Shown here piece by piece: positions 20,619 to 32,223 of a DNA stretch of 64,000 nt (within the stretch, counting starts at the first letter, position 1; each line of letters begins with the position of its first letter). Made by a program: the position numbers and the translations under genes. This stretch comes from Chrysopilus asiliformis (lineage: Eukaryota; Arthropoda; Insecta; Diptera; Rhagionidae). The notes under the pieces are model-generated. The model was not told where the DNA came from, ran no database searches, and was given only the letters and a program-made list of their open reading frames with translations. Location of the stretch: the NCBI GenBank assembly GCA_964034945.1, contig OZ035962.1:29725943-29789942 (forward strand). Direction: 5' to 3'.

Positions 20619-23373
20619 TTGATCCAACCACTTATGTTGTGTTCCACAAAATTGAAAACACTGCAAAATATGACAGAAAAATTCAAAAGTCTTTTGGGAC
20701 GAAACATAATTTTGACACGCCCACTCTTTGACTAGTTTAGTACTTTTCGATTTATTTCGCCGTATTAAAAACTTTTCCGTCCATATCTGCGGTAATATGT
20801 CGCGGATTCGAACAAAAAAATGCGGTCACCCTACTTTGGATGCAAAGGACTGTAAGGAATGAGGAAAATTTGGTCACAAATCGTGTCACACCCGGGGCTT
20901 TTCACTTTACCATCTTATTATATTGTTTCTTGTGTACAGGCGGTAGGGTTTCCATTCCCTTGAATATAACGGAACCTGCCGCGTTAAAATAGCACATTCT
21001 ACTGCATTATAACTCTTAATAAGCAAAACAGTATCTGTAAACCATGCACCACACCCTTAACTAGTGCTGCCTTTTAAAGTCTCATAGCTTTCGTCAATCA
21101 TTTAGTCCGCATTCACTTCACGGCGATAGTCCATACAACTTGATTCCATTGAATTTGTTCGCAGAATGCTAACGAAAGACCTGAAGAAACCGAAATGAAA
21201 CAAACTAAGCCGAGCCCACGTTCAAAGTAGCCATCGGTTCACAAGAAGCTGACTATATTGCGATAGTGGAGTTTTAACCTGGAGTCTGCCATGATCTGGA
21301 GATTGGTAATCGCAGCCGAAGAGATCCAGGTACGTCGAGAGCCAAGAATCGAGATTCTGCCATCAATGAGTCACTGGTACCATACTACTGCGACCACTGA
21401 TCGTCTCACCTGGAATCGTCCATTATTGTGATCCCCGATTGCAGCAAAACATCATCTGAATGGGATAGGCGAAGGGAGCGCGACATGAAACACTTTAGGC
21501 CGTCAGGTGTAGCACAAAACTGAGTTCGAGCGCAGTTAACTACTTTTCTTACCTGTCCAACTTCAGTGACGATTCGGTCTTAACGCGGACAACATTATCG
21601 TTCGGCTGATCGTGAGTTTTTCATCGTGCTTGGCTCAGCGGGAAAAGCATTGCTCCTTTTGTCGATCTTAGCGTTTTCACAAGCTGTACGCGTATAGTGC
21701 GCGGGTGAAACAAACTTCTTGAACTTTTGTTTCGATTTGATCAATTCATTTTTGAGAGTTTTTTTTTACTTGGATTCGCAAACTTATTCTTTGTTTGCGG
21801 TGTGAACTTTGCACCGCTGTGCTTGTGCCGCAGTCTGGGTATTATTTATTATTCTTTTTTGTGGATTTCTATAGTGGTCTCACCTGAGATTTGCGGGATT
21901 ATCGTCCTAAGATCGCGATCAAGACGAGATCACATTGAAATAAATTAATTTCTAGAAAAAAATTCTTCATCTGTTATAAAGATTTGAAAAATTTGGATTC
22001 GTTGCAAAAATTCGTGCATGGAGTGTTGTCTATGAATTTTTCTATGGATGAAACCACTTTCGGTTTTAAATATGATGAGTGTTGGTAGTTAAGGAGAAGA
22101 AAAAGATCATCATCGTCGCAAGTGTGAACATAACAAGTCAGTGGTCAAAATATACAAAATTAAAGCAACAACAAAAAAGTATCACATTAGAGTTCAGTTC
22201 AAAAGATAGTTCTATAGATAAAAAAAAGATACAGTGTTGTGAAAAAAGGTGTTAGCTGTTTCAAATTTGTGAGGGTTTTTTTTGCTGCTGGGTTTTATAT
22301 TATTTGGATTTGGATTTGGAGTTGGATATAACGGTCTCAGCATAATTCTGGGTTGGTATTCTATAATCATACATCATATACTCGCTTAGCATATATAGAA
22401 GGTTCTTTTTTTGTAGTTCTTCTAGGAAAAAAATTCCGATTGAAATGGAAATTCTTTGTTAAGCAAACATTAGTAAGACTTATGAGTTTTGATGTAATGT
22501 TTTTCTCTTCTTCGACGACGATTAGAATTCGAATTGTGTCTTGCGCGTGGCTGTCGTCTTAAATTCATTCCATTTCTTCGGTGAACTTTAAGAAATTCGG
22601 TCGAATATTTGAAGGTATCATCATCATCACCGACTATCCTCATCATTGTAACGACACCTTCGTTTTGTATCTTATAGATTTGAATTTGATGAATACTAAA
22701 CAATGGTTTGTCATCTTTTTAGCCTATTGGATATCGAATTGGAATAATCGGAGGTGTGAATTTTGGATATCCAGTTATGAGTTTACAGAATAAATAAATC
22801 TTTAATCATGAAACTTTTTCAGTTTGAAATATTTGATTATGCAGCACGTGATAGACTTATTTTTTTCATGTCATTTTGTATCTGGAATTCTTATAATGTT
22901 ATGTTGTCTCTTCTACAAGTCGTATTTAGTTCTTTTGTAAATTTCTGACTGGATTCTTTGCCGTTCATTTTTGCATCGTTTGAACTTTTGGTTCTAAGTG
23001 ATAATCATTGACATTTAAATTCAAGTATTCAAAACTGGTTTTAATGAGACTTCTTTAAGTGCGCTCCAAAGTTTTAATTGATTTTAATTTTAATAGCGAG
23101 AACTTCTTGCTCCTCATTGAAAATGTAAATTTTCGGCGAAGAATTTAATGTGGTTGATATTTTTTTTTTGGCTGAAGTTTTGTGATTTTAAAGGTTCCAC
23201 GTAACATTTTGGTAATTGGCTAATTTCTGGTAATTACGAAGGTAGAGTGGAAAGTTCTCGACCTTGGATGAAAAACATATAATTTTTGACAAATATTTCT
23301 ACTTTCATAATTGTTAAATGATCAAATCAATTATCTTTATTCTTGAAATTCTGTACACATTTTAGGTTCAGTA
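20619..23373. other. Unassigned region with GC-richer block
   Basis: No ORF is convincing. 21090-21720 is clearly less AT-rich than the rest and has CG-containing words and a TTCAGTGACG initiator-like site near 21562, which would suit a promoter or 5' UTR. 21720-22800 is T-rich with short ATG-started frames of no recognisable domain. Whether a transcript starts here cannot be decided from sequence alone. Confidence 0.3.
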
Positions 23374-23999
23374 CCAGGAAGACCGAGCCATGCTCGGCGA
23401 GCTCAAAATCCTACTCTTGCTGATTTTTGGGGAAAAACTAAATTCACATTATGTTTACAGAGCTTTTCCAGAGTTTTTAAGTTCCCGACCTAGAAAGCTA
23501 GAACTAAAACTAACGCGCGATAATTTCATAGAAATCGGTTGAGTGGTTATTGAGTAATCGCTTTCACCGATTATGAAACCTTTTGAGACACCAGGTGAGG
23601 GTTATCGAGGGGAGGGAAAAGTCAGGTTTGTAGTGGAAACATCGAAAGCCTTTAGCCCCCTTAGTAATACTGTAAACTTTCATTAAGATCGGACCACCCA
23701 ATTCGAAGATACCAGGCGAGGGGAGGGAAAAGTCAGGTTTGTAGTGGAGAAATCGGAAGCCCTCAGCCCCCTCAGTAATACTGTAAAGTTTCATTAAAAT
23801 CGGACCACCCAATTCGAAGATAACAGGCGAGGGGTATCGAAGGCGAATTTTCTCAGGGGTGAGACCTATCTAGATCGATTTCTTGTCCCCGAAAATCCCT
23901 AACCACCAAGTTTCGTGAAAATCGTTAGGCGGGTTTTCGAGATCGTTTGTGCAGACAGACAGACAGACAGACAAACATTCCTCGTATTATATTATAGGA
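23374..23999 (-). mobile_element. Non-autonomous Helitron with 3' hairpin
   Basis: On the minus strand it begins TCCTATAATATAATACGAGG after an A, followed by a (GTCT)n tract. It ends with the hairpin CCGAGCATGGCTCGG, then TCTTCCTGG before a T: a CTRR end with A|T target. Inside, a ~111-bp unit (TCAGGTTTGTAGTGG at 23622 and 23733) is tandemly repeated. No Rep/helicase gene. Confidence 0.8.
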
Positions 24000-25147
24000 T
24001 TAAGGAATATCTGATGTCAAAAACGGGCGTAGGTCTTATATCCTCAAAATTCATCAAAACTTAGTTTCCTGTCTTTAATATGACAATAATTTTTTCAAAG
24101 AGTTAACCACAACAAATAAAATCTGTTAAATAGAAGCTCAAATATACATACGTTATGTGCTAATTCGCACAAATTACAATATAGTGAAAAAAAATCAACT
24201 TCGATCAATGGCTTATGAATAAATTTATATTTAACGCAATTATCACTCGCAAACAGATCCAACATCAGTTAAATAAAATTTTTAAATTAGTCAAAGAAAA
24301 ATTCCCCATTAAAATTCTGTTCGCGTGCTTTGAAATTGTTTAACGTGGTAAATTTTACAAAGAAATTCTTGTAATGAATTTAAATGTATGCCAAAGTTTT
24401 CTTATTTGCCTTCCTTTTATTTTTTAAACATAAATTTATTACAATAAAACCAACTGATATCCGACTTGCATATAAAATAATATGGAAAAGAAGAGTTAAG
24501 ACCTTGGAAAAGTTGAAGTGAACTTTTAGTTTAGTGTTATTTTGAGGGTGTTTTTAAGTGTCTTATTTCACCGAAGCCGAAAGTTAGGATTTTCAAGGGG
24601 AAAATTCTTTAACTAATTGAACTCGGAAGTAGTTATAGTTTGGAAATTGCAAGCAAAGTTTGTTAATAAATTTTATGGCGACTTAAAATTACGAGGGGAA
24701 ATGGCCAACAGTTGAGAATGATTTAAGAGTTGTACACAATGGGTTATGATTTTTTTTTCTTTTGAACAATGAAAGGATTAGTAATGAATATTTGGTTTAA
24801 ATTTTATGATAAAAATGCTTTTATTTAAGTTTAAACATTTAAAAATATATTTTAATCACATAAAAATCTTTTATAATTTGATATTTGTTATTAAAAAAGT
24901 CTTTAAATTTTTTTTATAAACTTCGAACTTAATTAGAAATAATTTCGGAAAAACCTGTGTTTTTTATGAAATTTAAGGCAATTGCGCGTATTTATAGTTA
25001 TTTTTAAACATAGCTTTTGTTAAACATGAGTTAAACTGAAAGTATTCTATGGTTTTTTTGTCAGATTAAACTCATTTTTAACAGAACCTGTGTTTAAAAA
25101 CAAATATGAATACACGCCAGTGTTTTAAAGAGATAACTTAAAAAAAT
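24000..25147. other. Unassigned AT-rich stretch
   Basis: This is the 3' side of the minus-strand gene at 25148-25867. No coding frame or element is recognised. Confidence 0.4.
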
Positions 25148-25867
25148 CTAACAATATTTTAAAAATGCAAATAACACCAATAGAATCACAAAAATCGCAA
25201 TAGCTCCACACACCAATAGCTTTTGGTACTGAATGAATCCAAAAATTATTTCACATTCTGTTTGTGAGCTTTTATCAGGATCAATTCTGTGAGTTTTATA
25301 AACTCGATTGATGTCAACGAAATCCTTGCTTTCAATTCCTGTAAAGTTTAGATTTAAGAGTGCCATTTTCAAATCATTGGGATTTTTAACAATTCCTAAA
25401 ATTATTGCAACCTCAGATCGTTTAGTTGTGAAAGGAATTTCCTGGCACATCAAAAGAATCACAAAGTCCTTAAAATCTGAATAAATAGGCAGAAAGGGTG
25501 AACGTTTTTCTGCAATTTCTACTGAATCATTTATTTGATACACTTTCGAAGTTATGCACCATGAATGAGAACTATATTTATAGCAAATTGCTGTTTCAAA
25601 CGTTTTATTAACTAAAAATTTCTGCAAGTTTGAATTACAGAATATATTTTTTATTTCCTTGTATTTAATTTTGAATAATTTGAAACTTCTTGGAAAGTCA
25701 TCATCTCTCGAGACATACTGCGATATCGGAAGTTTTTCTATTTTTATGAATTTGAAAATTCTTATTAAAATTTCTTTGTTTAACTGTGGGCAGTGTCCAT
25801 CTAGAAGTTTTGCAGTGCAACTGCTGGCACTCGAAAGTATCGCACAACAAATTAGAATGGTTTTCAT
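25148..25867 (-). CDS. Secreted/membrane-anchored six-cysteine protein, intact gene 2
   Basis: Paralogue of the gene at 2260-2988; function not recognised. ATG at 25865-25867 opens a signal peptide (~1-19, MKTILICCAILSS...) followed by KLLDGHCPQL. The product is 239 aa. Conserved Cys are 26, 77, 95, 104, 141 and 205, six in the same order and near-identical spacing as the paralogue, enough for three disulfides. The block ~130-187 (SDFKDFVI, CQEIPFTTKRSEVAII, GIVKN, FTGIESKDF, DINR) is the most conserved. A hydrophobic segment ~219-236 is followed by KYC at the C-terminus, so the protein is probably a type I membrane protein with almost no cytoplasmic tail, or a lipid-anchor precursor. Predicted N-glycosylation at NKT, NDS and NFT. 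Single exon. It stands alone about 20 kb from the rest of the cluster, in the same orientation. A divergent lipocalin is possible but unproven. Confidence 0.8.
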   Translation of the reverse strand: MKTILICCAILSSASSCTAKLLDGHCPQLNKEILIRIFKFIKIEKLPISQYVSRDDDFPRSFKLFKIKYKEIKNIFCNSNLQKFLVNKTFETAICYKYSSHSWCITSKVYQINDSVEIAEKRSPFLPIYSDFKDFVILLMCQEIPFTTKRSEVAIILGIVKNPNDLKMALLNLNFTGIESKDFVDINRVYKTHRIDPDKSSQTECEIIFGFIQYQKLLVCGAIAIFVILLVLFAFLKYC

Positions 25868-28127
25868 TCTAAACAGAAAATCAGACTGAATTTTTTTGAA
25901 ATAATCTTAAGACAAAAAAATTTCTTTTATTCAATACCACGACCACGAATGCAGTAATGAAGAGAGTTGGGTATTCTTACAACACTTATTATATGGTAGC
26001 TTTGTATAAATATATTGATATATAATTTATTAAATGCCCTGAAATCCAATCCATAATGGTTATTAAACGATTACTTTAAGAAATCCATTACTATAATTTC
26101 TTTTATTAAAAGCTTTAAGGAAAATTAAATAAGAGAGTCACACCGAAAGTTATGCAAAAATTTTGAAAATTGTAAAAACTGTTGGAAAAAGGGGCGACTT
26201 TCTTTTTGAGGAAACATTAAACCCCGTACAAATAGTTGAAAGAAAGTGGGACGGTGGGGAGGGGGTTTTCAAACGCATTTTATGGACAGCCTCAAAAACT
26301 TTATTGTAAAATAACTAAAACTTAAAGCATATAGTTTAAAGTTGTTGATAACATGAAAAATCTGAAGTTGGAAAAAATATTGCAAGTGAATTACGGAATT
26401 ATTGAAGTTAAACAGATATTTTTCTTTACATTTCCTTCACTTTCAGTTGTCGTTTAAAATCAATTTTAAAGCTCCATTTTCCCCTGGCGACGAAAACTAA
26501 GTTGATGTAAACATTAAAGAAAAATACTTTACATTGAAACTGTGAATCTGAAATGGCATAATTTCAGAAATTTCCAGCTATCCCAGTGGTAAAAACAATC
26601 AACTTATTGTAGTAATTTTGAAGTTTGTACTTCGTGTCAAGTGCACAATTCCTCTCGGGTATCGTAACTGAAAAAGTTGAAATATTTACTAGAAAAGTTG
26701 CACAGTTATAGAAGTTTTTATTTCGTGAAAAACTATTTTCATGTTCTGTAATGTTATATTGATTGTTATGTAAGTAAAATTTTCTTCTTTTTCGAAAAAT
26801 AAAAAAATTATGCAATAATCCATGGTTGCCCTACTATATAAAATGGCATCATAATATTTTTTTTGAATTTAACAGGAAGATGGAATGGATAAAATGTAAA
26901 GAATTTCATATGCAAATCTTTTTACAGTGAATTGATGGTAAGCGTAAGGGATTCTAGCTAGTCGAATTCAATAGATGTATCCATAACACCTACCTACATA
27001 TAAACGTCTTATTTTTTGGTTTACCATTTTATTATTCCTTGGGGTATACGAGGAAAGGGTACATAGGTCGATATTGGTATCAATCAAATTTCAAAGTTCA
27101 GAATCAAAAGATCGACAACGAAAAGATTTCATAGAATTTAGTAACGTAGAATGGCACAGGTTAAAAATATATTTGAATATTTTGAATGGATCATAGATGT
27201 TGCCCAGTTTGAATTTTTTTTACACACAAATAAGGGATGGAGAAGATAAAGGATAAACATTTTTTTACATTAGATTAAAAGTTCAATAGAAATATATGCA
27301 AAAATGTTCCATTTTTTTTTGTAACAATGACAAAGTTTTTATTGTTTGGTTTGCAGATGAACGTATTGACCTTTTTTGATGGATTGAGGTATAAGACCAA
27401 TCCAATCATCCCAGAAAGTTACTTTTCAACAATGTTACCATATTGCTTTCTTTTCTAAAATATAAAATATTTTTGATAAACACAAAGTTCATGAAAAAAT
27501 GGTTGAATTTTGCTATCGAATTAGTAAGAAAAGGTCAGAATTGAGCTAAAGGTCTAATATTTAATATTAAGGTGATTTAAAAAAAAAAAAGTGATTTATC
27601 TTGATTCTCGGGACGATGAACTTTCTTAAGAAGGGCATACCATCTCATCATAATGTATAACAACGGACTTATTTCCTATTTATCCTATAGAATTTTCGGG
27701 TCTCCACAGTAATGATCTAAATGGATCCGTTTTGCCTTTTCTTGCCCAGTTTTTTAGAGAATTTCTGTATTGCCGGCTGATAAAAGACCTATTAAAATTG
27801 GTGTGTTTCGCTTAGTTAGTTTTCGGGCTCATGATAATGTTTAATTGGCTGAACCGATTTAGTCCCTATCATGATGCTTTTAGCTGTTCATTTTTATCCT
27901 AAATTGAGCTTTGCATTTGGGATCTTCTTAGAAGGACATGGAAGTTAATATAAAATAGAAGCTTAGTGTATTTAAATATTAAAAAGGAATTAACAAAAGA
28001 TTACTTTTTTTTTGAAACTTGTTCTTTAGGCTGTTATTAATAGTTCAGAATTATTGTAAATAGTCCGTTTTAGAAATTTTTAGTAAAGTTGAGCCTTTGA
28101 CAGTTACTAATAAAAATCTTTCATATA
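25868..28127. other. Unassigned AT-rich stretch
   Basis: The 5' side of gene 2 and beyond. I see no element with definable ends and no second exon. The 83-codon minus frame at 26564 has no motif. Confidence 0.4.
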
Positions 28128-28399
28128 CACTCAGAAAAATGTCCAGGTCAACTTTTTGTCAGGTTAACTCTGACCTTACAGAGGTGTCTGTAAGCCAGCT
28201 AGCGGTCAGAGTTAACCTATCTAAGGTCAACTCGTGCAGCTCCCAATGCCCTACTTCACCTGCTGGTGGCTTAATTTCAGAATTTCTCCGACCACAGGTC
28301 AACTCAGTTTTACTTGCCCACATGCAGGCGAACGCGCAACTGCCCGAGGCCAATTACGCCGTATGTAGGTCGTCGAGTTAGCCTCCATTTTTCTGAGTG
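28128..28399. mobile_element. TA-flanked MITE, 272 bp
   Basis: Ends CACTCAGAAAAATG and CATTTTTCTGAGTG are perfect inverted repeats flanked by TA (28126-28127, 28400-28401). The interior has AGGTCAACT/AGTTAACCT words in both directions and is GC-richer than the flanks. Open frames through it are chance. Confidence 0.75.
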
Positions 28400-28401
28400 T
28401 A

Positions 28402-29940
28402 CGAAAAACCCAAAAAAAGGCTCATTCATAAAGTTCTCACATACAAAGAGGTTCTATAAAGATCCTATGAGGGGAAATTTTTTATTACGAAGCAAATTTG
28501 AGATATTTTAAAAATTTCAATGAAAAATCTACGAAAATAATGGCCAAAATAATGGCCTAGATAGAAAATATCTAAAATACACGATTTATTTCAATTTTGG
28601 CCTACATTAATGGACAATAAGGAATTCGTCCGGATTAAAATTGAAATAATACGGCAGATGAGAAAATACAAAATGCTTGATTGAATGAAAGTGGATGGGT
28701 AGCATTAACAAAGATTAAATAAAATGGAAATTCATTAAATGACATCGAAATAATGAAGGTGTCAAAAGCACTCTTCTCGAAAATGATAAGAAATTGCTGT
28801 GAAATTCGTAAGAAATTGTCCGTGCACAAATAGGCAAAATGATGATAGCTACAATGGTTGACTGCTGAGAGCTACAATGGAACTAATGACACCTTTGGTC
28901 CCAGATGCGCACCTACCTTGATTAATTACAGATCATGGAGAACACCGACAAAATTGCGGTTAACTAAACATTCTACAAAGGCCGTCGTATATAAGAATTG
29001 CTGTTCGGTGTTTTGAGAAATTGCCAGTTTCAGATCTCAGGTGACATTGTTGTATTCGATATGACACTGTGATAAGTGATGTTGCCACTTAAAAGGGGAA
29101 ATTTAAACAGAAAAAGGTGGAAAAAATATGCGTTAAATAAATCGAAACCATATTTGACGAGGGGAATTCTAACTACCATAAGGTGAATATTCACAAAATG
29201 TAGAATTCATTTGTGGGATTAAAAGGAAGTTAGCGGCTGTTATTGCTAAAGGAAAAGCGACAAAATTTCCCAGAATATTAAGAAAAAAGTTTCGGAAACT
29301 CCCTAGTCGGAGCGTTTGTTTTATTTCCATGTGAAAGGCAGTGTCACAAAATTAGAGATTTTTATCACTATACGTGACCATCAATTGCGTCCAATGGACA
29401 AAATTGCCCTGTGGGTGGGTGAGTATGGATGAAACCTACGGATGTTCATAATTAGGAGACGAAAGGTAAATCGGATACGGTTGAGTTTTTCTCGAGGCCA
29501 AAAACAATGTAACAACTGAAGATGTCTTTGCGATTATTCAATTGCCTTCTGTAGATTTTCTTTAGTTTTCCGAATTTTGGTGTTGAAAAGTAAACAATTT
29601 TTTTTTGTGTACCAGAAGAGACATTAGACTTTAACTAACTATCTAACTGCTTAACTAGCTTCTTCTATTGTTTAAACGCCATCGTCTTAGAAACAGTATA
29701 ATTTCGTGTCCCATAAGATTCACAGTTTTGTGAATTCGCATTTCGTAACATTAGGTTCCATTGTGTTTTATTGTTATTTAAATACCGGAATTCATTTGAT
29801 GTAATTTTTCGCTGATGAATTGCCGTTGATAACCTTTTCAGTTATGGTGGTTACCAGATGTCTGCTCTTGACTCGAACTTAACAAATCATAATGCTCTAT
29901 GCTGGCCACCTTCAAGAACAACAACACACCTGCCAACGTG
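28402..29940. other. Unassigned stretch
   Basis: AT-rich. A TATATAAG word near 28989 could be a TATA box but no exon follows it clearly. No element ends seen. Confidence 0.35.
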
Positions 29941-29950
29941 CTATAAATAG
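29941..29950 (+). promoter_or_regulatory. TATA-box candidate
   Basis: CTATAAATAG matches the classical TATA consensus. It lies about 400 bp upstream of an ATG closely followed by a strong splice donor (30352-30359). Linking the two is inference. Confidence 0.3.
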
Positions 29951-29974
29951 TATTATATAGCATAAATCTATAGA

Positions 29975-30359
29975 ATAAGTTAATTTGTAAAGAACAGAAC
30001 CGAATTGTGAGCTAAACCAAAGTTCCGAAAGGTGAACTCAAAAGCGTATCGTAATGTGAGTAATTTACCTGGTGGCCAGGTTTGGTAGCGACACCAGCAG
30101 CCACCAGCCAGCAAACCTAGCCACCTAACCCAGTCAACCAAGCATAGCGAACCCCGAACTCAAACGGAGCCGAGCCGAACTTAACGGTTACAGGTGTGAG
30201 AAAATTTTCTTACGGATTTCGCATCTTTTTTCGGCTGGTCGGTTGGTTGGGGTCGACAACAAAGCGTCTAACAAAGCCCATCTTAAATTGTGACTAAGGC
30301 TGATGATGAGTTAAACTAAGACTGTTGAAATCCAACAACAAAGTAGAAAATATGAACCG
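29975..30359 (+). other. Candidate first exon with start codon and splice donor
   Basis: From the expected start ~30 bp after the TATA box, the sequence is GC-richer than its neighbours, with CCAGCAGCCACCAGCC near 30094. It reaches ATGAACCG followed at once by GTAAGGT, a strong donor. A first coding exon of only Met-Asn-Arg is plausible for a fly gene with a long first intron. No downstream exon could be identified in the window. Confidence 0.25.
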
Positions 30360-31755
30360 GTAAGGTATCCGAAACTGCACCTACCCACCCCCACTCCTGT
30401 AGGAGTGAATTCGCCTCCTGGCAGGATCTATGGTGTTGATTGTACTAAAGACGCGCTGATGATGATCCCAACATCTTACTATTTCAGTACTTGCCGACCA
30501 ACTTAACGTAAAAAGGTTAAATTGAGAGGAGACGACCAGGTAAACTCTCTTCCGGCCAACCAAAGCGAAGGTGTGAAAGGTTTTTGTACAATAATTACGT
30601 GAACGGATGTATCATTTAACAATTAGATTGGGTGAGGGGGAGTTTTTCTTTATTCGGTGATTGATGACTAGATTTCATTACTTAACGATTAAGATTCCTT
30701 ACAAATTTACAAATTCTAAATGAATTTTGTATATAAATTAGACGCAAAGATGTTGGTGCGATTGGATTCAGCTGTAACTTGTTACAAAATTCAAGCATAA
30801 TAAAACGAACACAAGATGAAAAGAATCAGTTTATGCTGCTGCGGAATAAATTGAGGTGAAAAATGAACTGTACAGAAGAGACGTAAAAACGAACAGGGGA
30901 AGAAGACCCGCAAACATTTATATTTGTTTAGGGTGTAATTAACTTAATTGAGTTGGGTTATTAATAATCTTTAAAATATGCGTAAAAGTAAATAAAATTG
31001 ATAAAATAGATTAAATTACGGCAAATTTCTATCGAACAATGAGGAAATTAAAACCAGAAAAATTTCATTACGACGCGCGGCGTTTATTTTTGGGAAAATA
31101 CCAAAATAAATTTATTTGATTGGTGATTTGATACTTTTGGGATATTTTTGATCTCAAGTTTTGTAATTAACAAGTTTTGTATAGTAAATTCGAACATCCC
31201 CTCTCCCCTCGCCAGGCCGTTTTGCGATTTTTCGGAGTGATTTCAATGATTTTTCTTTAATACAAAGCTATATCAACGTAGGTTTATGTAGAGATCTGTC
31301 AATATCTTTTAGTAGCCATTTTCACTTCTGTTTATTATTTCTTGGTTGGATTCACTATTTTTTGGATTTTACGACATGCCAAATCATTAATTAATTGCCA
31401 CAGATTTTTGAGTGCAATTTTAGAATCTGCAAAATAGAGTTCTGTACTAGAGAGCTCAATTAGTCATTTAAAAACTAGAGAGCCTATAATATAGAGAGTG
31501 GAAATCGGACGTGTAAAAATGGCCGACAGGTTCAAAAACAATCGCTAAACACTTGAAAAATTTGATCATTGTTGCAAATAACTGAAATCGGTTAATATAA
31601 GCAAAAAACTCATTTGTGAGGTATAAAAAGCATTGGAACATCTAAAAGGTTTTAAAAAATTGAAAAAATATTTACAGACTGTTCTAATCTGGCGAAAAAA
31701 ACTGTTATATCTTACCTGATGGAATGTTCTAATTGGAGTTAACAGATTGTCCACT
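30360..31755. other. Unassigned AT-rich stretch
   Basis: It would be intron if the exon before it is real. No gene or repeat with clear ends is seen. Confidence 0.35.
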
Positions 31756-32223
31756 CTCTAGATCAGTGGTTCCCAAACTTTTTTGGCCCACGGACCCCTT
31801 TCATAGTCAAAACTTGCCCACGGACCCCTTTTCATAGCCAAATCTTGCCCACGGACCCTGGGTGAAAAACCATTACATAAATGCATAATAGAAACATTAC
31901 AAATTTAACTTTGATGTCTTGAATGGTAAATGGTGACGTAAAAATAAAATATTTATAAAACATTTTTTTGAAGAAGTATTTATTGAAATTATAACTTTTG
32001 TTTTAAAATACAAAAAAAAATTAATGACTTGGATGAACCTGATGGGATGTTATGAGTGTGTTTATGTTCGGCTCAATGTTTGTGAGTAGCAACCGCAAAT
32101 CCCCACAAGTAGATACTAATTTCTAGTCGGTTTCTTTTTTTTGTGATGAGGCTCATAGCGGCACTGAATCTACGTTCTACCAAATAGGAAGACGGAAAAG
32201 CAATCAACAGCTTCTGTTATTTA

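Noticed and set aside
28097..28381. 94-codon frame at 28 kb
   Set aside because: It runs through a TA-flanked MITE with inverted words; open by chance because the element is GC-richer.
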